Of a DNA stretch of 64,000 nt, positions 60,344 through 64,000 are shown in pieces; the stretch's first letter is position 1; the number at the start of each line of letters is the position of its first letter. This stretch comes from an uncultured Planctomycetota bacterium. GTDB taxonomy: Bacteria > Planctomycetota > Phycisphaerae > SM23-33. The position numbers and the translations under genes are program-made. The DNA lies in contig CAITIS010000001.1 in assembly GCA_903892515.1 (NCBI GenBank), positions 157,562-221,561 of the forward strand, given 5' to 3'. The notes below the pieces were generated by a model. The model searched no databases, had not been told where the DNA came from, and worked only from the letters and a program-made list of their open reading frames with translations.

Positions 60344-60954
60344 CAACGCTTGGGCTCCTTGCCCTTGATGATGTACGCCTGAGCGGCCGGGATGCGCCGA
60401 ACGGCCTGGGATGGGCAGCGATCCACGATGCGGCACTGGTTGCAGTTCACGCACCGGTCGTGGCGAATCTGCAGGAACAGCGAGCCATTGCCGAAGGACG
60501 AGCAGCCTTTGACGCACAGGCCGCAGCCAATGCACAGCGGCTCGTCGATCTTGTACTCGTAGTACGGATCCTCCACGAAGGTCCGCACGATCGCGCCGGT
60601 GGGGCAAAGCTGGTTCTCCGCGCCGCTGTTGAGCTTGTGCGGCTGGTTGTCGAAAAAGCCCGTGCACAGCTTGCAGTAGCCGCACATGGCGAAGGCGTGA
60701 ACGCACTTGACGGCCGAGGGAGTCAGGATGCACGCCTCGGCGCATCGGCCGCAGGCGGTGCACTTGGCCGGGTCGATCTGCCAGACGCTGCCAGCAGCGC
60801 TGCTGCGGGCGGTGGCCACGCCGATCACGCCGCCGATGCCCACCACGGCTGAGCCGCGCAGGCACGAGCGCAGGAAGTCGCGGCGGCTCAGCTCTTTTTT
60901 CTGGCTGGCGCTGTCCGTGTCGCTCTGGCTCTGATTGTCCTGGCTGGGGTTCAT
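60343..60954 (-). CDS. Tat-exported four-cluster ferredoxin (NapG-like)
   Basis: 203 residues; start ATG 60954 overlaps the preceding stop (ATGA). The twin-arginine motif SRRDFLRS at ~21-28 is followed by a hydrophobic stretch (GSAVVGIGGVIGVATA). Then four cysteine clusters: CTACGRCAEAC, CGYCKLC with LCPTGAI, CIGCGLCVKGC and CVNCNQCRIVDRC with PSQAVRRIP. The layout fits NapG/MauM-type periplasmic ferredoxins, the usual partner of NapH. It would be folded in the cytoplasm, exported with clusters, and take electrons from or give them to the membrane polyferredoxin. Confidence 0.9.
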   Translation of the reverse strand: MNPSQDNQSQSDTDSASQKKELSRRDFLRSCLRGSAVVGIGGVIGVATARSSAAGSVWQIDPAKCTACGRCAEACILTPSAVKCVHAFAMCGYCKLCTGFFDNQPHKLNSGAENQLCPTGAIVRTFVEDPYYEYKIDEPLCIGCGLCVKGCSSFGNGSLFLQIRHDRCVNCNQCRIVDRCPSQAVRRIPAAQAYIIKGKEPKR

Positions 60955-61157
60955 TTCAGTATCTCGCGGGCCGACTGCGCCTGCGGCAGGATGCAGTCGC
61001 CCAGGCGGCCACAGGAGCGGCACAGGCCGTCGGAAACGCACGTGTGGCCGGGGCGGCTGAGCGTGCGCATGCCCAGCTTGAAGGCCACCGCGCCGATGGC
61101 AGCGGCAGCGATGCCGCGCAAGGCGTGCTGCATGACTTGGCGTCGGCTAATGGACAT
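60951..61157 (-). CDS. Tiny Tat-exported four-cysteine protein
   Basis: 68 residues, overlapping the NHL gene by 11 nt and the ferredoxin gene by 4 nt. SRRQVMQ at 4-10 is a twin-arginine motif, followed by a hydrophobic helix (GIAAAAIGAVAFKLGM). The mature ~35 residues carry four cysteines spaced C-x5-C-x2-C-x5-C (TCVSDGLCRSCGRLGDC), enough for one iron-sulfur cluster. The Tat signal fits export of a folded metal-bearing protein. I recognise no named family; it is almost certainly a subunit of this operon's machinery. Confidence 0.78.
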   Translation of the reverse strand: MSISRRQVMQHALRGIAAAAIGAVAFKLGMRTLSRPGHTCVSDGLCRSCGRLGDCILPQAQSAREILK

Positions 61158-62187
61158 TCACTGGCTCCCTGGCAGACACAAAGATTCTTACGCTCGAGGT
61201 GAACGGGTCGAGCACTAAAACTCGCCCGCGCGAATCCACCGCCACGTCGCAGACCTGGTCCTCGGCGTTGGCGGCGTTCCGGCCATTGGCGTCGGCGAGT
61301 TGCTCGGGCCCGGCCACCACGGCTTGCAGGCGGCCTCGGGTGTGGGCGTCGCCGTCGGGCTCAAAGACCTTCACGGTCGGCAGGCCCTTTTCGGCGGTCA
61401 CGACCCGGCCATCCTTTAGCAGGCAGAAGTTGACCGGATTGCAGCAACCGCAGAACTCGGCCGGTGCGTTGCCCAGTTCGCCCCAGAAGAATTCCAGATC
61501 GCCCGCCGTGGTGTACGCCTCGATGCGGTGCCTGCCCGGGTCGGACACGCGCAGCAGGCCATCGTGGCCAATGGCGACGTCGAAATATGGGCTGGGCACA
61601 ACAAAGCCCGGCACGCCGCGGGACTCATCCTTGCCGCCGATCCGGCCAATGACGTTGCCTTCCATATCGCAGTGCCACACGATCCGGTTGCCGCTGTCGG
61701 CCAGGTAGACATCCTGCCCCGATAGCGCGATCGACGTCAGATACGGCCTGCCGGGCACGCTCGCCCACGTGGCCAGGCGCTTGCCCAGAGCGTCGTACAC
61801 CTCAACGTGGTCGGTGAAGCCGGCGTAGATCCTGCCGTCATCGGCCACCGCGATGCACGTGCCAACGGCGGAAGTTTCGATCTTCATGACCGGCACGGGG
61901 TCATATACCCTGATGCCGCCTGAACCCGTGACGTAGACGCGGTCCTCGGGCCCGACGGCCAGGGCGACGGGGCGCTTCAGGTCCACCGCGATCCGCCCGG
62001 TTTGGGCGTACTGGAGCAGTTCCTTGGGAATCACGCGCAACTCGGGCAGCGCGTCGTTCGCGGGCAGCGAAGCCGCCAGCGACGAGGTGCGGTGCTGGAC
62101 GATCATGGGTAATACAAGCGCCGCGATCAGCACCGCCAGTAGAGGTACCGCAACGTAGAGCACAATGGTCTTGGAGCCCAGCTTCAT
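61147..62187 (-). CDS. Membrane-anchored NHL-repeat beta-propeller
   Basis: 346 residues from ATG 62187, overlapping the preceding stop. One N-terminal membrane helix (TIVLYVAVPLLAVLIAALVLPMIV), then NHL-type blades (PVALAVGPEDRVYVTGSGGIRVYD, CIAVADDGRIYAGFTDHVEVYDA, SIALSGQDVYLADSGNRIVWHCD, DVAIGHDGLLRVSDPGRHRIEAY). A loop FCGCCNPVNFCLLKDG contains four cysteines, unusual for NHL proteins, and may bind a metal. Periplasmic-side adaptor. Confidence 0.83.
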   Translation of the reverse strand: MKLGSKTIVLYVAVPLLAVLIAALVLPMIVQHRTSSLAASLPANDALPELRVIPKELLQYAQTGRIAVDLKRPVALAVGPEDRVYVTGSGGIRVYDPVPVMKIETSAVGTCIAVADDGRIYAGFTDHVEVYDALGKRLATWASVPGRPYLTSIALSGQDVYLADSGNRIVWHCDMEGNVIGRIGGKDESRGVPGFVVPSPYFDVAIGHDGLLRVSDPGRHRIEAYTTAGDLEFFWGELGNAPAEFCGCCNPVNFCLLKDGRVVTAEKGLPTVKVFEPDGDAHTRGRLQAVVAGPEQLADANGRNAANAEDQVCDVAVDSRGRVLVLDPFTSSVRIFVSAREPVNVH

Positions 62188-63614
62188 TTCGCCGCCCCCA
62201 CGTCCAGGCAGATCAGCCGCGTCAGGTCGCGTGCGATCAGCCGGCCATCGGCCAGGGCCATGGGGCCCCACGAGTCCTGCCCATCGGGCAAGACCTGGGC
62301 CGCGTCGAGTAGCTTATACGCTGGCGCGTTGGCGTCGATCAGGTACAGTTTTCCGTTGTCGCTCATGGCGTAGATCAATCCATCGGCCAGCAGGTAGTTT
62401 CCGCCCTTGCCGATCCGGCCAGTATGCGGGCCGCTGCTCCACAGCAGGTTGGCCTGATCGTCCAGGCAAGTCAACTGCCCGTCCTCGCGCAGGCCGATGA
62501 TCCGGCCAGCATAGAAGAGCGGCGTCTGCTGCTCGCTGCCGAAGACCGACGCGGCCAGCCGCTTGATCGGCTCCAGTGCGAGTTGCCCGGCCTGGTCGGT
62601 CAACCGGGCCAGCATCGACCCCGCATTGTATCCGCCCGAGAAGAACACGCGGCCTTCGCCCAGCACCACCGGCGAAGGCACGGTGGCGATGTTGATCGTC
62701 CAGGCATCGCTCGCCAGCAGCGTCTGGCCATCCTCAGAGACGCACGCCACGCCGCCGGCTGCGGCATACAGGTACATGTGTTTGCCATTTACGTCTATGG
62801 GAATAATGGACGAATGCGACATGGCCCAGCCACGCGGGTTGGGGGCCTTCCACAGCACTCCTCCGGTGCGGACGTCCACGGCGATGAGCAGCGCCTCAGG
62901 GCCACAAGGGGCGAGGATTACTTTGTCGCCCTCCAGCAGCGGGCACTGGCCGGCGTACCACGGGGGCACTTCCGTGCCGAACTGGCTGACCAGGTCTAAG
63001 CCCCAGATCAGTTGGCCGGTGACGCGGTCGCAGCAGGTGACGTGACACAATGGGCCGATGGCGACGACGTACTTGTCATTGACGGCCGGGGTGGTGCGGC
63101 TCATGCCGTGGTTGCGGCGAAGCTTCACCGGATAGCTGTATCGCCAGATTTCCTGGCCATCGTCGAGGGACAGGCAACGCAGCGCGTCGGCCTGCTTCTG
63201 GCGGTCGTAGTCGAGCAGGTACACACAGCCGCCGTAGATGGCCGGGCCGGCGTGGCCCTCGCCCACAGGAACTTCCCACAACTTGGCCGGGCCGCCCGCA
63301 GGCCACTGTCGCGCCAATGGCACAGAAGACGGCGCGATGCCGTTGCGGTCAGGCCCGCGCCAGCCTGGCCACAGGCCCGTCAACGACGAGGGTTTGCCAG
63401 GGCCGGGAATGAGTTGCCCGCGCAGGTTCGGCGACGCCTGGGCAGTCTCAGCCGAAGTCGCGGATTCATCGGCCGGCACGCGCATAACGACCCGCGGCGG
63501 CGGCATCGACCGCCAAGCCGTCAGGGCCCAACCGCCCAGCACCGCCAGAATCAACGGAACCAGGACTTCCAAGAGACGTTTGCTCACCCCCTTTATTGTA
63601 TGAAACTGTGCCAA
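62184..63614 (-). CDS. Membrane-anchored PQQ-like beta-propeller protein 1 (first gene of operon)
   Basis: 476 residues if started at the TTG at 63614; a GTG at 63587 (GVSKRLLEVLVPLILAVLGG) would remove nine residues and is about as likely. One N-terminal anchor helix, a Pro/Ala-rich linker (~40-75), then LWPGWRGPDRNGIAPSSVPL and blades ALRCLSLDDGQEIWRYSYP, VTCCDRVTGQLIWGLDL, IAVDVRTGGVLWKAP, GLREDGQLTCLDDQANLLWSSG and GKLYLIDANAPAYKLL. It shares the W-x-G-P-D-x-N/S-G-I opening with propeller 2 but is otherwise divergent. No PQQ-dehydrogenase active site seen. Confidence 0.8.
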   Translation of the reverse strand: MAQFHTIKGVSKRLLEVLVPLILAVLGGWALTAWRSMPPPRVVMRVPADESATSAETAQASPNLRGQLIPGPGKPSSLTGLWPGWRGPDRNGIAPSSVPLARQWPAGGPAKLWEVPVGEGHAGPAIYGGCVYLLDYDRQKQADALRCLSLDDGQEIWRYSYPVKLRRNHGMSRTTPAVNDKYVVAIGPLCHVTCCDRVTGQLIWGLDLVSQFGTEVPPWYAGQCPLLEGDKVILAPCGPEALLIAVDVRTGGVLWKAPNPRGWAMSHSSIIPIDVNGKHMYLYAAAGGVACVSEDGQTLLASDAWTINIATVPSPVVLGEGRVFFSGGYNAGSMLARLTDQAGQLALEPIKRLAASVFGSEQQTPLFYAGRIIGLREDGQLTCLDDQANLLWSSGPHTGRIGKGGNYLLADGLIYAMSDNGKLYLIDANAPAYKLLDAAQVLPDGQDSWGPMALADGRLIARDLTRLICLDVGAAK

Positions 63615-64000
63615 AGGTTCTTAGAGAGTTCCGGAAAGACCCGCGTGCCGCAAGTGAGGTCCGCAAACTCGGCGGAGGCAGCGTCCGCAAGTTCGGCACA
63701 GGTAGGGTCCGCAGGTCCTTCGCCTCCGCCCCAGCGGAGGTGAAGGTTCTGCGGACGGGCCAGCACGCCTGCAAGACGCCGCAGACGTGGCGCCCTCATG
63801 TTCCCGTAGGGCGTGCAACTGGTTGCACGCGTGGACGGACGTGGTGGCCGAACCTCCCCTAGAATTGGACAGAGAAACAGGGAGTGGGATAACTGACGTA
63901 CGATTTCACTACGGCGCTGAGTGAAACTGGCGATGACCGCACCTTCAATTTCCAGCTGGTGCGCATAGTTGTCGGCATCTTCCAGCACGATGCGATCGAC
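63593..64000 (-). CDS. Possible 3' end of a gene running off the window edge
   Basis: An open minus-strand frame enters from the right edge with plausible peptide (VDRIVLEDADNYAHQLEIEG, AVIASFTQRRSEIVRQLSHS). It then continues through repeat DNA to a stop at 63593, so its natural end is unclear and its last ~90 codons are repeat-encoded. I do not recognise it. Confidence 0.25.
   Translation of the reverse strand, partial: VDRIVLEDADNYAHQLEIEGAVIASFTQRRSEIVRQLSHSLFLCPILGEVRPPRPSTRATSCTPYGNMRAPRLRRLAGVLARPQNLHLRWGGGEGPADPTCAELADAASAEFADLTCGTRVFPELSKNLWHSFIQ
63656..63827. repeat. 24-bp tandem and GTGCAAC palindrome upstream of the operon
   Basis: GTCCGCAAACTCGGCGGAGG..., GTCCGCAAGTTCGGCACAGG... 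and GTCCGCAGGTCC start successive 24-bp units. These are followed by CTTCGCCTCCGC/GCGGAGGTGAAGG and GTTCTGCGGAC, which pair with the GTCCGCAG units. GGGCGTGCAACTGGTTGCAC lies at 63805-63824. Confidence 0.7.

Noticed and set aside
57252..63614. PQQ-dependent alcohol or glucose dehydrogenase
   Set aside because: The propellers lack recognisable PQQ/calcium active-site residues and no cytochrome c domain is present.

Overview
The window is about 64 kb of GC-rich bacterial DNA (roughly two thirds G+C by eye in most genes). The gene content suggests a planctomycete, most likely of the Phycisphaerae. The pointers are several PQQ-like beta-propeller proteins, low-complexity Ser/Ala/Pro/Gln tails on exported proteins, many stand-alone metabolic genes, and heavily repeated intergenic DNA. 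The taxonomic call is inference; there is no rRNA gene here to confirm it.

Layout. 1-5 kb: repeat-rich DNA, a small hypothetical gene, a tRNA-Asp(GUC) with a clear promoter, a nearly gene-free stretch with two leftward promoter-like sites, and a UvrD/PcrA helicase. 5-8 kb: a membrane protein plus winged-helix regulator behind a palindromic operator, a toxin-antitoxin pair, and an HTH/receiver protein. 8-17 kb: ADP-ribosylglycohydrolase, a CobA-HemD fusion (tetrapyrrole), a PilZ protein, an amidohydrolase, Pgi, a truncated and an intact methyltransferase, and an aldo/keto reductase. 18-28 kb: a REP-associated transposase element, a GH2 beta-mannosidase, a sigma/anti-sigma/periplasmic trio, a GH38-like protein with apparently permuted domains, and TruD. 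28-34 kb: an FAD oxidoreductase behind a HigBA pair, a thioredoxin-fold TPR-like protein, a 51-residue exported peptide, and a large membrane protein of glycosyltransferase type. 34-39 kb: hisB, hisC and hisD, with a four-helix-bundle gene in each gap. 39-52 kb: a TPR protein, a GT2 glycosyltransferase, a LolD/LolE-type exporter, LysS, and three lipoproteins. 51-53 kb: a lower-GC restriction-modification island related to XcyI, whose nuclease gene carries a nonsense codon. 53-63.6 kb: an eight-gene leftward operon of electron-transfer proteins.

The most interesting locus is that last operon. Seven of the eight genes overlap their neighbours by 1-11 nt. It joins a cytoplasmic NuoE-NuoF-type flavo-iron-sulfur protein and a NuoG/GltD-like partner to a NapH-type membrane polyferredoxin, a Tat-exported four-cluster ferredoxin, a tiny Tat-exported four-cysteine protein, and three membrane-anchored beta-propellers. 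It looks like a dedicated route between the NAD(H)/ferredoxin pool and the cell-envelope side of the membrane, and I recognise no described system with this composition.

The second theme is repeats. At least ten families of short palindromes or tandem arrays fill the intergenic gaps. Copies also lie in frame inside coding sequences (CobA-HemD, the LolE-type permease), supply the start codon of hisC and the stop codon of hisD, and form inverted arrays around the two four-helix-bundle genes. The REP-associated transposase at 18.2-18.7 kb has perfect 15-bp terminal inverted repeats, and a gene-less relative of the same element lies at 47.0-47.2 kb.
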